This document shows, in pieces, positions 1 through 9,893 of a DNA stretch of 64,000 nucleotides (positions within the stretch are counted from its first letter, which is position 1; the number at the start of each line of letters is the position of its first letter). Origin of the DNA: an uncultured Pelagibacteraceae bacterium (GTDB lineage Bacteria > Pseudomonadota > Alphaproteobacteria > Pelagibacterales > Pelagibacteraceae); assembly GCA_902593285.1 (NCBI GenBank), contig CACJHW010000002.1:186001-250000 (forward strand), read 5' to 3'. The notes below the pieces were generated by a model. The model worked only from the letters and a program-made list of their open reading frames with translations. It was not told the origin of the DNA and did not search any database. The position numbers and the translations under genes were made by a program.

Positions 1-53
1 GAATTTATTATTTTAATATCCATGATATTAGGATAAAATATAGTTTTAATTAA

Positions 54-1676
54 ATGAAAGTAATTAGCAAACTAGAAAACATCAAAACGCAGAACGAGAC
101 AGAAGACTATAAAAATAAATTTCATGTTACTCTTATTAGAATACCTATAGTCTCTGCTGCTGGAAGTTTATCATTCTCCTCAATAGTTCCACCAATTACT
201 TTAGCAATTTTGTCGGCTAATCTTAGAGCTGCAAATATTGCTGTAACAAATATTGATGGTGTAGGAGAAAATTTGAATAATATTGCTCCTGTTCCGAGAA
301 ATCCAAAGTTTAATTATCAAGGGCTTTCAACAGATGAAATTATTAAGAGAATTCCTTTTAGTACTAATTTAATTGCAGTTTCATGTATGTTTTCAAATGA
401 ATGGCCTTTTACCAGAGATGTTATTAAATTAATCAAAAAGGCTCGACCAGAAGTTCCAATAATTGCAGGAGGTGAACATGTTTCTGCACTTCCAGAATAT
501 TCTTTGAAAGATTGTCCCGAACTAGAATTTATTGCAATTGGGGAAGGTGATGAAACAATTACAGAGATAGCCAATGCCTATAAATTAAAAACTCCCATAG
601 AAAAAATTGATGGTATTGCGTATATTAAAAATAACGAGTTAATTAAAACTTCAAAAAGAAAACGTCTTCGTACTATAGATATGCTGCCTTGGCCAGCATG
701 GGATTTAGTTCCACTAGAAAATTATTTTGAATTAAGATCTTCTCATGGTCCATATAGGGGCAGAACAATGCCAATAATTGCCAGTAGAGGATGTCCATAT
801 GATTGTTCTTTTTGTTCTAACGCAGATATGTATGGAAGGAGTTATTTTACAAGAGATGTAAAATGTATAGTTGATGAAATAGAATTTTATATAGAGAAAT
901 ACAATATCAAATGTATAGATTTTTTTGATTTAACAATATTTATTAATCGTAAATGGACCATAGATTTTTGTAAAGAATTGATAAAAAGGAATATTAAAAT
1001 TGTGTGGCAGGTTTCAGGAGGAACAAGGACAGAGCCAATTGATGAAGAGGTAATAAGTTATCTCAAAAAAGCTGGATGTGAATATTTGTGCTTTGCTCCA
1101 GAGACAGGATCAAAGGAAGTTTTAAAAATGATAAGAAAAAGATGTGATTTAGATCGTATGGTTTATTTATTTAAAATTGCAAAAAAATATAAATTAGACA
1201 CTAGGGCCAATTTAATAATTGGCTTTCCAAATGAAACACGAAAACAAATTTTAGAAACTATTTTTTTTCAAATTAAATTAGCATTTTTAGGTGTTTTAGA
1301 CGCACCAGTTTTTATATTTAGCCCGTACCCGGGCACAGATGATTTTAGACTATTGCAAAAAAAAGGAGTTATAGCAAAAGATGCTGATTTAAAAGATGAA
1401 TTTTTCGAAGGTCTAGGTGTAGAAGGAAAGAAAAAAAAGGAACGCGTTTGTGAAGCAGTTGGTAATTCTGAATTAAAATTCTATCAATTTTTTGGCATGA
1501 TAATGTTTTATGGAATTTATTATATAAAGCATCCACTTTTTTTATTTAAGTTTGTGAAAAATTTATTTGTAGGTAATATTTCTCATTCAGTATTTGAGCA
1601 TAGAATTATACAAGCTTTAAGAAATTTCTTTATGAAATCAGGTATAAAAAAATTGAATATTAAAGAAAATAAATAG
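54..1676 (+). CDS. B12-binding domain radical SAM protein
   Basis: 540-aa ORF; N-terminal B12-binding-like region (IIAGGEHVSALPEYSL) followed by radical SAM motif RGCPYDCSFCSNAD (CxxxCxxC). Confidence 0.85.
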   Translation: MKVISKLENIKTQNETEDYKNKFHVTLIRIPIVSAAGSLSFSSIVPPITLAILSANLRAANIAVTNIDGVGENLNNIAPVPRNPKFNYQGLSTDEIIKRIPFSTNLIAVSCMFSNEWPFTRDVIKLIKKARPEVPIIAGGEHVSALPEYSLKDCPELEFIAIGEGDETITEIANAYKLKTPIEKIDGIAYIKNNELIKTSKRKRLRTIDMLPWPAWDLVPLENYFELRSSHGPYRGRTMPIIASRGCPYDCSFCSNADMYGRSYFTRDVKCIVDEIEFYIEKYNIKCIDFFDLTIFINRKWTIDFCKELIKRNIKIVWQVSGGTRTEPIDEEVISYLKKAGCEYLCFAPETGSKEVLKMIRKRCDLDRMVYLFKIAKKYKLDTRANLIIGFPNETRKQILETIFFQIKLAFLGVLDAPVFIFSPYPGTDDFRLLQKKGVIAKDADLKDEFFEGLGVEGKKKKERVCEAVGNSELKFYQFFGMIMFYGIYYIKHPLFLFKFVKNLFVGNISHSVFEHRIIQALRNFFMKSGIKKLNIKENK

Positions 1677-1828
1677 AATAGACCATATTGTTATTGAATA
1701 AATAATCAATTTTAACTAAGCATTGCAAATAAGGATAGAATTAGAGAATTTAAAAATATAAAAAAATTAATTTATTTTTGTTCACTTGTAAGACATCAAA
1801 AAGTATTGTATTCACTTATAAATTTAAT

Positions 1829-1905
1829 GGGCCTGTAGCTCAGTTGGTTAGAGCAGTACACTCATAATGTATTGGTCCCAGGTTCGAGTCCTGGCGGGCC
1901 CACCA
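1829..1905 (+). tRNA. tRNA with CAT anticodon (tRNA-Ile2 or elongator tRNA-Met)
   Basis: Cloverleaf GGGCCTG/CGGGCCC acceptor, anticodon loop CTCATAA, T-loop GGTTCGAGTCC, encoded CCA. Confidence 0.9.
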
Positions 1906-2032
1906 AATTTAATAAAATCAATCTTTAGAAATTACTATTTTTTAAAACTTAGTAAAAAAACACCACAAAAATTTTTTCGTTGTAGTCCACAAATAGAATC
2001 CAATCTTTTTAAATAATGCACATGTGAATCAA

Positions 2033-2623
2033 TTATTTATTGGAGAATTCCTCTAATGTTTTAAATAGGGCATTAATATCTCCATTGTTTGAATTTAAAA
2101 TTGAAGAGAACTCTTCTTTTTGAGTTCTTGCCAGACTTAGACCTTCAATTATTAGATCTCTTACCAAGGGATTATTTGGATCTTTAGTATAAATTCTCCA
2201 ATCAATTTTTACTTCAGGTCTATTTGAAGTGCCTATTAATAAGCTATTAACAATTGTATAATTTTCACTTAAAACTTTTTTACTATATACCTCAATTTCT
2301 GGATTTGTGTATTCAGCCAATCTACTAGAGAAACTTTTTAAAAAGTAAGATTCAAATAATTCTGAATACTTGATTTTTTGATTTTTATCTAAATTTTTTC
2401 TTGCTGATCCTAGCGAATAAAAACCAACACCTCTTATATCAACGGTTTCTTTAGCAATTAATTTTAGTTCATTAATTTTTTCCTCTTTAGAAATATCTTT
2501 TGATAAAATATTTGATGCTCTATTTACTGTAGATTGAACGAAAACATCTGGTTCTATTGAATAGGAATTTGAAAAAGTTAACGTATAACAAACTAAAACT
2601 AATAAAAATTTTTTAAATCTCAT
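2033..2623 (-). CDS. mlaC: MlaC/Ttg2D-family phospholipid-binding protein; start probably the internal Met (MRFKKFLLVL)
   Basis: Signal-peptide-like N-terminus; MlaC-like sequence (TVDIRGVGFYSLG..., IDWRIYTKDPNNPLVRDLIIEGLSLARTQKEEFSSIL); directly after mlaA. Confidence 0.8.
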   Translation of the reverse strand: MRFKKFLLVLVCYTLTFSNSYSIEPDVFVQSTVNRASNILSKDISKEEKINELKLIAKETVDIRGVGFYSLGSARKNLDKNQKIKYSELFESYFLKSFSSRLAEYTNPEIEVYSKKVLSENYTIVNSLLIGTSNRPEVKIDWRIYTKDPNNPLVRDLIIEGLSLARTQKEEFSSILNSNNGDINALFKTLEEFSNK

Positions 2624-2637
2624 TAAAATAGTTTGAA

Positions 2638-3426
2638 TTACTGAGTTTCTATTTCTTCCCAATCACTATCATCTTGGGTTTCGATAATTTTATTAGTATT
2701 TAGTATTTTCTGTTGTCTATCTTGTAAATATAAACTTTTTACTGAAGCATAAAAATCAATTGAATTCTTTTCTAAATTTTCTATAGCATCATAATTTTTT
2801 GCCCTAAAATCTATGCCAGATGTAACTCTTGATGCATAATAATCAAAGTCAGTAAAATGCTGAGTGTCATTTGCAACCGTAACATTATACCAAGCGTCTC
2901 CACCAATTAGGTTTATAGCAGATGCGGTAGCATCTCTAACTGTACTTGGTCCTAAAACAGGTAAAACTAAATAGCACCCAGGTCCAACACCCATTGTTGC
3001 TAAAGATTGACCATAATCCTCTTTCTCATATTCAGGAAATCCCAAATGTTGGGCTACATCAATGAAACCTAAAATACCAACTGTTGTGTTTATAATAAAT
3101 CTACCCGAATTAACTCCTGCCTTTCTTAACTCTCCTTGCAAAATATTATTAGGAATTGTTACTAAAGTAGATAAATTATCTAGAGAGTTACTCACCCCAG
3201 TCTTAACTGGAGAAGGCAAGACTCTATAGGCGCTCGCAACAGGTTGAAATAGTATTCCGTCCAAAGCTTGGTTAAAAGAAAAAGTTACTCGATTCAAAGG
3301 TTCAAAGCAGTCTTTAATTTCAGTTGGCTGATTTTTTTTTATAATTAATTCACCGTCTGATCCAGCATTTGCGCTTAATGCTGAAAACAAAATTATAGTT
3401 GTAATTAATATCAATTTTCTAAACAT
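2638..3426 (-). CDS. mlaA: MlaA/VacJ family outer membrane lipid asymmetry lipoprotein
   Basis: DCFEPLNRVTFSFNQALDGILFQPVASAYRVLPSPVKTGVSN and GFIDVAQHLGFPEYEKEDYGQSLATMGVGPGCYLVLPVLGPSTVRD motifs. Confidence 0.92.
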   Translation of the reverse strand: MFRKLILITTIILFSALSANAGSDGELIIKKNQPTEIKDCFEPLNRVTFSFNQALDGILFQPVASAYRVLPSPVKTGVSNSLDNLSTLVTIPNNILQGELRKAGVNSGRFIINTTVGILGFIDVAQHLGFPEYEKEDYGQSLATMGVGPGCYLVLPVLGPSTVRDATASAINLIGGDAWYNVTVANDTQHFTDFDYYASRVTSGIDFRAKNYDAIENLEKNSIDFYASVKSLYLQDRQQKILNTNKIIETQDDSDWEEIETQ

Positions 3427-3525
3427 TTTGATCTGTATAATATATAAATTTTGAAAGTAAATTAAGAATTATTTTATAAAAATGACAATAAAATGTCTGC
3501 AAAGTAGCCAAATTTAATTGATAAA

Positions 3526-4269
3526 ATGAGTATAAATACAACTCTGAATTACTCACCCAATTTTGATCCAAAAAAAAGAAAATTTAGTCAAATTAAATTT
3601 ATTATTTTCCATTACACAGGAATGAAGAATGAAAAAGATGCAATTAACCGTTTAACAGAAATTAGTTCAAAGGTCAGTAGTCATTATTTTATAAAAAATA
3701 ATGGGGAAATTATAACTTTAGTTCCCGAATCATATATTAGCTGGCATGCAGGAATTTCGACTTGGCAAAATTATAAATCAATTAATAAATACTCAATTGG
3801 TATAGAAATAAGTAATCCAGGTCATAATTATAATTATAAAAAATTTTCAAAAAAACAAATTCATTCAATATTAAAATTGACTAAATATTTAATTAAAAAA
3901 TATAAAATTAAAATTAAATTTATTTTAGGACATTCTGATATTGCACCTTATAGAAAAAAAGATCCTGGTGAAAAATTTCCTTGGAAATATTTATCAAAAC
4001 AAAAAGTTGGTTTGTGGCATAATTTAAATGAAAAAAAACTTTTCAAATTGAGAGAAAAAAAAATATATGAATACGACAAAATTAATTTTCTTAAAAATGT
4101 ATATAAAATTGGTTACTCGAGAGTATTAAATAAAAACAAAAACAAAAATAAAAATATCAAATTGCTCACAAAAGCTTTCCAGAGAAGATTTAGACAAGAT
4201 TTAGTTAATGGAATAATTGATGAAGAGTGTTTATTAATAAGTCAAAAACTTGCTAAAAATCTAAAATAA
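3526..4269 (+). CDS. N-acetylmuramoyl-L-alanine amidase (Amidase_2, AmiD-like)
   Basis: IIFHYTGM, SSHYFIKNNGEI, WHAG, IGIEISNPGH and GHSDIAPYRKKDPGEKFPW motifs. Confidence 0.9.
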   Translation: MSINTTLNYSPNFDPKKRKFSQIKFIIFHYTGMKNEKDAINRLTEISSKVSSHYFIKNNGEIITLVPESYISWHAGISTWQNYKSINKYSIGIEISNPGHNYNYKKFSKKQIHSILKLTKYLIKKYKIKIKFILGHSDIAPYRKKDPGEKFPWKYLSKQKVGLWHNLNEKKLFKLREKKIYEYDKINFLKNVYKIGYSRVLNKNKNKNKNIKLLTKAFQRRFRQDLVNGIIDEECLLISQKLAKNLK

Positions 4270-4309
4270 TATTCCTTGAAAATTTATTTTTAAGTAATAA
4301 ATTAATTCC

Positions 4310-4664
4310 GCCAGATAAATGACTTATCGCTTTAAGTTTGCTTAAAGAGGAAAGTCCGGGCTCTACAAGGACACAGTGCCAGGTAATGCCTGGCGGGGGA
4401 AACCCTAGGGATAGTGCCACAGAAAATAAACCGCCATAACATGGCAAGGGTGAAAAGGTGTGGTAAGAGCACACCGGTTCTATTGGTAACAATGAACGCT
4501 GGAAAACCCCACTGGGAGCAAGACTAAGTAGAGATGACATTGTTTAATAACTAAAAGCCGTCCTTGGCTAGTCATCAGGGTTAGTTGCTTGAGCTTAAGA
4601 GTGATCTTGAGCCTAGATAAATGATAAGTTTAAACGACAGAACCCGGCTTATAGTTTATCTGGC
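4310..4664 (+). ncRNA. rnpB: RNase P RNA (bacterial class A)
   Basis: Conserved GAGGAAAGTCCGGGCTC, ACAGAAAATAAACCGCC, and 3' GACAGAACCCGGCTTATAG; terminal helix GCCAGATAAA...TTTATCTGGC. Confidence 0.95.
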
Positions 4665-4847
4665 AAACTTATTCACACTATAAAATTTTACATTAATCAA
4701 ATGTTCTTATTTAGATTGAATATTGAGTCTCTTATGTTTTTTTTTAATTTTTAATAGAAAGCAAATCCTCTTAGAAAAGAGGTCTCTAATAAATTTTAGT
4801 ATTAAAAAAACCTCTATCTATAGGCAGAATTTAACTAAATTCAGAGT

Positions 4848-4876
4848 TTGACTATCATTTCAAATACCCATATATT
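4848..4876 (+). promoter_or_regulatory. Predicted mraZ promoter (-35 TTGACT, 17-bp spacer, -10 TATATT)
   Basis: TTGACT at 4848-4853 and TATATT at 4871-4876, upstream of mraZ ATG at 4919. Confidence 0.6.
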
Positions 4877-4890
4877 CCCATATATTCCCA
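4867..4890 (-). promoter_or_regulatory. MraZ-box-like operator: three TGGGW repeats at exact 10-bp period (CCCA on + strand)
   Basis: cccatatattcccatatattccca; CCCA at 4867, 4877, 4887, just upstream of mraZ. Confidence 0.7.
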
Positions 4891-4918
4891 ATTATGGAAT
4901 TAATAAAATTAAAATTAT

Positions 4919-5386
4919 ATGTTTTTATCTACTTACGAAAACAAATTAGACAAAAAGGGGAGAGTGTCTGTGCCTGCTAGTTTCAGGTCATATGTATCAA
5001 ATTTAGGATACAATGGTGTTATTTGTTATCCATCTTTTAATAACCCCTCAATAGAAGCATGTTCTCAAGATAGAATTGAAAAAATTTCTTCAGCAATTGA
5101 CACTTTAAATCCTTTTGAGGAAAAAAGAGATTACTTTGCTACATCAATATTAGCCGAAAGTACTAATTTACAATTCGATAGTGAAGGTAGAATTTCACTT
5201 TCATCAAAATTATTAAAACATGCAAAAATAAAAAATAGCATGTTATTTGTTGGTCAAGGTCAAACATTCCAAATATGGGAACCAGCAGCATTTGAAAAAT
5301 TTAAGACATCAGCAAGAAAAAAAGCAAATATAAATCGAGCAAGTCTTAAATGGGAAAAACACTTAAACAACAATGAGGGGAAATAA
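4919..5386 (+). CDS. mraZ: Transcriptional regulator MraZ
   Basis: [24 protein letters not shown]-terminus; position at head of dcw cluster. Confidence 0.95.
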   Translation: MFLSTYENKLDKKGRVSVPASFRSYVSNLGYNGVICYPSFNNPSIEACSQDRIEKISSAIDTLNPFEEKRDYFATSILAESTNLQFDSEGRISLSSKLLKHAKIKNSMLFVGQGQTFQIWEPAAFEKFKTSARKKANINRASLKWEKHLNNNEGK

Positions 5387-5387
5387 G

Positions 5388-6872
5388 ATGACAATTAACT
5401 TTAAAGCACCAGAAATTAAAGAGTTACAGCCACGACTATTAGTATTGGGAGTTGGTGGAGCAGGCGGAAATGCAATCAATGAAATGATAGAAAATAATCT
5501 ACAAGGGGTAGAATTTATTGCTGTAAATACTGATGCTCAAGACTTAAAGCTAAGTAAAGCAAAAACAAGAATTCAAATTGGTTTAAATTTAACAAAAGGT
5601 TTAGGAGCAGGAGCAAAACTTGACATTGGTCAGGCTGCTGCTGATGAATCTTTAAATGAAATTGTAAATACACTTCAAGGTGCAAATATGGTTTTTATTG
5701 CAGCTGGTATGGGTGGTGGAACGGGCACTGGTGCTGCACATGTCATCGCGAGAGCTGCTAAAGAATTAAATATCTTAACTGTGGGTGTTGTGACTCTTCC
5801 ATTTTTATATGAAGGCCCCTCTAGAATGAGAAGAGCACAACAAGGTTTGGAAGAACTAAGAAAACATGTTGATACCATAATTGTTATTCCTAACCAAAAC
5901 CTATTTAAAATAGCTAATGAACAGACAACTTTTGAAGAGTCATTTAACTTATCAAATAATGTTTTAATGCATGGTGTTCAAAGTATCACTGATTTGATGG
6001 TTAGACCCGGATTAATCAATTTAGATTTTGCTGATGTTGAAACTGTTATGGCAGCAATGGGTAAAGCCATGATGGGAACTGGTGAAGCGGAAGGAGAAGG
6101 TAGAGCTCTTAAAGCAGCAGAGATGGCAATCAGTAATCCATTAATAGATGATTATACTTTAAAAGGTGCAAAGGGTTTATTAGTAAATATTACTGGTGGT
6201 AAAGATCTTAAACTTTTTGAAGTTGATGAAGCTGTAAATAAAGTAAGAGCAGAAGTTGATCCTGAAGCAGAATTAATTATTGGTGCGATTACTGACACAG
6301 AACTTGATGGAAAAATGAGAGTTTCAATTGTTGCAACTTCTTTAGACGGTCAGCAGCCTGAGTCTAAATCAGTTGTGAATATGGTTCACAGAATCCAAAA
6401 CCGTAATCCAGGTTACTCTGATTTTTCAAACATAGGATCATCTCAATCATTCAATTTTTCAAATACAATAACAACAAACCCAATTACACATGGCGCCAAT
6501 GCTTTAAAACTTGAAAATGAGATTATCCAAGAGCAACATGCTGAAAGTTCTCATAATCAAATTATGAATGAAGAGGTTGTTCAAAATACTAGCATGGATA
6601 CTGAAAGTATAGTTGAAGACAATTCAGTTAATGAAATGGAAAAATCTTTTGCACAAGAGGCTTTGGAAACTAATCATGAAGAAACCCAAGAGAATAATAT
6701 TGATGAAAAGGTTTCTAATGATCTTAAAGAATTCGGAGTTGATTCTGATGCGCCAGATTTATTTAGTTCAGAAACCGAAACCTCAAGTTCAGATGAACTT
6801 TTATCTTCTGACAATGAGGAAGAAGAAGATGATCTTGAGATACCAGCATTCTTAAGAAGACAAAAAAATTAA
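5388..6872 (+). CDS. ftsZ: Cell division protein FtsZ
   Basis: Tubulin signature [19 protein letters not shown]-terminal conserved peptide [11 protein letters not shown]; start taken as MTINFKAPE. Confidence 0.98.
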   Translation: MTINFKAPEIKELQPRLLVLGVGGAGGNAINEMIENNLQGVEFIAVNTDAQDLKLSKAKTRIQIGLNLTKGLGAGAKLDIGQAAADESLNEIVNTLQGANMVFIAAGMGGGTGTGAAHVIARAAKELNILTVGVVTLPFLYEGPSRMRRAQQGLEELRKHVDTIIVIPNQNLFKIANEQTTFEESFNLSNNVLMHGVQSITDLMVRPGLINLDFADVETVMAAMGKAMMGTGEAEGEGRALKAAEMAISNPLIDDYTLKGAKGLLVNITGGKDLKLFEVDEAVNKVRAEVDPEAELIIGAITDTELDGKMRVSIVATSLDGQQPESKSVVNMVHRIQNRNPGYSDFSNIGSSQSFNFSNTITTNPITHGANALKLENEIIQEQHAESSHNQIMNEEVVQNTSMDTESIVEDNSVNEMEKSFAQEALETNHEETQENNIDEKVSNDLKEFGVDSDAPDLFSSETETSSSDELLSSDNEEEEDDLEIPAFLRRQKN

Positions 6873-6890
6873 TGGTCTTCCAAGAGATAA

Positions 6891-7901
6891 ATGGACGCCA
6901 CCATAGTACCGAAAATGCAAAAGCATTATCCGGTACTGCTAAAAGAAATTATTAGCGTTATTTCCCCTCAACATGGTGGCACATTTATTGATTGTACTTT
7001 CGGTCAAGGCGGTTATTCCAAAAAAATTTTAGATTTTAAAAATACAAAAGTTGTAGCTTTAGATAGAGATTTAGAGAGTGCAAAAATTGCTAATCAATTT
7101 AAAGAAAATTTCGATGATAGATTTATATTTAAAAATATTAAATTTAGTCAGTTAAGTAATTTAAAACTCAAAAACGAAAACATAAGAGGAGTAATTTTTG
7201 ATCTTGGTTATTCCTACACTCAAATAAAAGACCCTCAAAAAGGATTATCATTCAATAATAGTGGTAAATTAAATATGCAGTTAGGATTAAATAATTATTC
7301 AGCAGAAGATGTAATCAATAAACTCGATGAAAAAGAATTAGAAAGGATTTTTAAATTTTTTGGAGATGAAAAAGAAGCAAAATTTATTGCGCGAAATATC
7401 ATAAAAGAAAGATCTAAAAATCAAATTGATACTAAATCTTTAGTAGAAATTATTGACAAATCAAAAAAAAGGAAAAATTTCAAAGTTCATAATGCAACCA
7501 AGGTGTTTCAGGCACTTAGAATATTCGTAAATAAAGAAATAAGCGAATTAATTTATGGACTTATAAACGCCACTAAAGTTTTAAGAAAAGGGGGGGTTTT
7601 AGGGGTAGTTACATTTCATTCTTTAGAGGATAAAATAGTAAAGTATTTTTTTAAAAGTCTTTCTGAAAATAAAAGTATTTCACGATATAGTCCTGTTGTA
7701 AAACAAGCAGATACATTATTTAATTTGATTCAAAAAAAACCAATAACTCCTTCGGATGAAGAGTTAAGAGAAAATCCACCATCTAGATCTGCTAAATTTA
7801 GATACGCAATAAAAAAAACTGATTTTTATAATTTTGATACTGATATAAAGGAGCAATTTAGAAATTATATTGAAATTGAAAACTATGGAGACAAACTGTG
7901 A
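6891..7901 (+). CDS. rsmH: 16S rRNA (cytosine(1402)-N4)-methyltransferase RsmH/MraW
   Basis: [65 protein letters not shown]. Confidence 0.96.
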   Translation: MDATIVPKMQKHYPVLLKEIISVISPQHGGTFIDCTFGQGGYSKKILDFKNTKVVALDRDLESAKIANQFKENFDDRFIFKNIKFSQLSNLKLKNENIRGVIFDLGYSYTQIKDPQKGLSFNNSGKLNMQLGLNNYSAEDVINKLDEKELERIFKFFGDEKEAKFIARNIIKERSKNQIDTKSLVEIIDKSKKRKNFKVHNATKVFQALRIFVNKEISELIYGLINATKVLRKGGVLGVVTFHSLEDKIVKYFFKSLSENKSISRYSPVVKQADTLFNLIQKKPITPSDEELRENPPSRSAKFRYAIKKTDFYNFDTDIKEQFRNYIEIENYGDKL

Positions 7902-8203
7902 AAAAGTTTGCTTTAGCAATAGTGATTTTTTTTTTAGTCTTATCAACTGCAATAATAAAAAATACAACTAAAAAGATTGAAGATGAAATATTTACTGCAA
8001 AAGAGAATATTAGAGTTTTAAGGTCTGAATTTGAAAATGTATCCTTGGAGTATGATTATTTAAGTTCTTCAGAAAGATTACTTGAATATCAATCTCAGTA
8101 TTTTGAGAATGATTTAATTCAAAAGAATATAGACGACATAAAAATCTACAATATTTCAAAAGATATTAATAAAATTCAAAACTTTAAAATAATTAAAGAG
8201 TAA
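7898..8203 (+). CDS. ftsL: FtsL-like small bitopic division protein
   Basis: 101 aa, N-terminal TM, coiled coil, located between rsmH and ftsI. Confidence 0.7.
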   Translation: MKKFALAIVIFFLVLSTAIIKNTTKKIEDEIFTAKENIRVLRSEFENVSLEYDYLSSSERLLEYQSQYFENDLIQKNIDDIKIYNISKDINKIQNFKIIKE

Positions 8204-9891
8204 TGACTGATAAATCAAAATTAACCATAGAAGATTATAAAAGTGATTTTATATTTAAGAAAAAAGAGAATGGATTAAATATTCAATTTAATCGTGTAGC
8301 TTTTATTTTCTTTGTTTTTTTTATTATCTATTTAATTTATGCAATACACCTAGTTCATTTAGGTTCACGAAAGAATAAATTAGAAAAAATAAATAATCTT
8401 CCTATATCTAAAAATCGGCTTTATCGAGCAGACATCATGGATGTTAATGGAAATTATTTAGCAAAGACAGTTAAATCGATTGATATTGGTTTAAAAACTT
8501 CAGATATAATCAATGAAAAAAAATTACTTCTAAGTTTAAATATTATTTTTCCTGATAAAAATTTTAATGAAATTAAAAAAAAAATAAAAACTAAGAAATT
8601 TTTTTATTTAGAGAAGAAAATTTCTGAGGAAAATTATGAAAAAATAATGAAACTAGGGGATAAATCTTTAGTCCCAGAAGAAAGAGTTTTAAGAATGTAT
8701 CCGCAAAAAAATCTTTTTAGTCATGTTTTGGGTCAGATAGATGATGACAATAACGGTATTTCGGGATTGGAAAAATCATTGAACGAGGAACTTAGAGAAT
8801 CAAAAAAACCCATTAGACTCACTCTAGATAAGGATATTCAGTTTTTAATAAGAAAAGAATTAATTAAATATCAGGAAATTTTTAAAAGCAAAGGTAGTGC
8901 AGCCATTTTAATGGATGTTAATAATGGCAATATTTTATCATTAGTTTCTTTGCCAGATTTTAATCCAAATGAAAGACAAAATATTACAGATGTAAATTAT
9001 ATTAACAGGGTAACTAAAGGAACATATGAACTCGGTTCTGTATTTAAAGCATTTACTTTTGCTAGCGCCTTAAATGAAAAGGTAATTAAACCAGACACTG
9101 AATTTTTAGATTTACCCAAATCAATTAAATGTGACAAATACAGAATAAGTGAGTACGACAATGAAATACCATCAGATTTAACTGCAGAGCAAATTTTAGT
9201 TAGATCCGGAAATATAGGATCAGTAAGAATTGCTCAAAAAGTTGGTTCAGAAAAATTTAAATTATTTTTAGAAAAAGTTGGTGTGTTAAGTGATATTGAT
9301 TTTGATATTGAAGAAGTTGCTCCTCAAAAAAATTATGATTTTGGAAAATGTAGATTAGCCACAGCTTCTTTTGGACATGGAATAGCAACTACAATTCTTC
9401 AATTAGCAAAAGGTTATTCTGTTTTATCAAATGGTGGTTATGAAATTAAGCCAACATTAATTTATAAAGAAAATAATTTTAATAAAAAAAATAAAAGAAT
9501 ACTAAACAAAGGTATTTCAGAACAAGTTGTTAGCGCTTTAAGAAAAATTGTAAATACTGAGGAAGGTACAGCTAAATTTGCAAATGTTCAAAATTATGAA
9601 ATTGGTGGAAAAACAGGAACTGCTGATCAACCTGAGGGGGGATCATATTCTGAGGCAAAAATAAATACTTTTGCTTCGATTTTCCCAACATCAAATCCAC
9701 AATTTGTTTTTGTTGTAATGTTAGATACTCCAAAAAAATCTAATGATTATTATTATAAGTATAGACATCGAAAAGGAGGGTGGAAGGGTACACTTTATAA
9801 TACTGCTGGCTGGACCTCAGTAGAGGTAGCTGGAAAAGTTATAGATAAAATTGGGCCTATTTTAGCCACAAAATATATAGAGGTTAATTAA
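8203..9891 (+). CDS. ftsI: Peptidoglycan transpeptidase FtsI (PBP3)
   Basis: Transpeptidase motifs YELGSVFKAFT (SxxK), SGN, GGKTGTA. Confidence 0.95.
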   Translation: MTDKSKLTIEDYKSDFIFKKKENGLNIQFNRVAFIFFVFFIIYLIYAIHLVHLGSRKNKLEKINNLPISKNRLYRADIMDVNGNYLAKTVKSIDIGLKTSDIINEKKLLLSLNIIFPDKNFNEIKKKIKTKKFFYLEKKISEENYEKIMKLGDKSLVPEERVLRMYPQKNLFSHVLGQIDDDNNGISGLEKSLNEELRESKKPIRLTLDKDIQFLIRKELIKYQEIFKSKGSAAILMDVNNGNILSLVSLPDFNPNERQNITDVNYINRVTKGTYELGSVFKAFTFASALNEKVIKPDTEFLDLPKSIKCDKYRISEYDNEIPSDLTAEQILVRSGNIGSVRIAQKVGSEKFKLFLEKVGVLSDIDFDIEEVAPQKNYDFGKCRLATASFGHGIATTILQLAKGYSVLSNGGYEIKPTLIYKENNFNKKNKRILNKGISEQVVSALRKIVNTEEGTAKFANVQNYEIGGKTGTADQPEGGSYSEAKINTFASIFPTSNPQFVFVVMLDTPKKSNDYYYKYRHRKGGWKGTLYNTAGWTSVEVAGKVIDKIGPILATKYIEVN

Positions 9892-9893
9892 TT

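Noticed and set aside
4133-4158. AACAAAAACAAAAACAAAAAT short tandem repeat
   Set aside because: Low-complexity NKNKNK stretch inside the amidase gene; typical of AT-rich genomes rather than a functional repeat
4253-4540. 95-aa minus-strand ORF
   Set aside because: Lies over the RNase P RNA gene; no protein-family signal, so a shadow ORF
4867-4890. Possible start of a CRISPR-like or satellite array
   Set aside because: Only three 10-bp units, better explained as MraZ binding boxes; no CRISPR array or cas genes seen in the window
6613-6855. 80-aa plus-strand ORF inside ftsZ ([17 protein letters not shown]...)
   Set aside because: Alternative frame of the acidic FtsZ linker; low-complexity, no independent start signal
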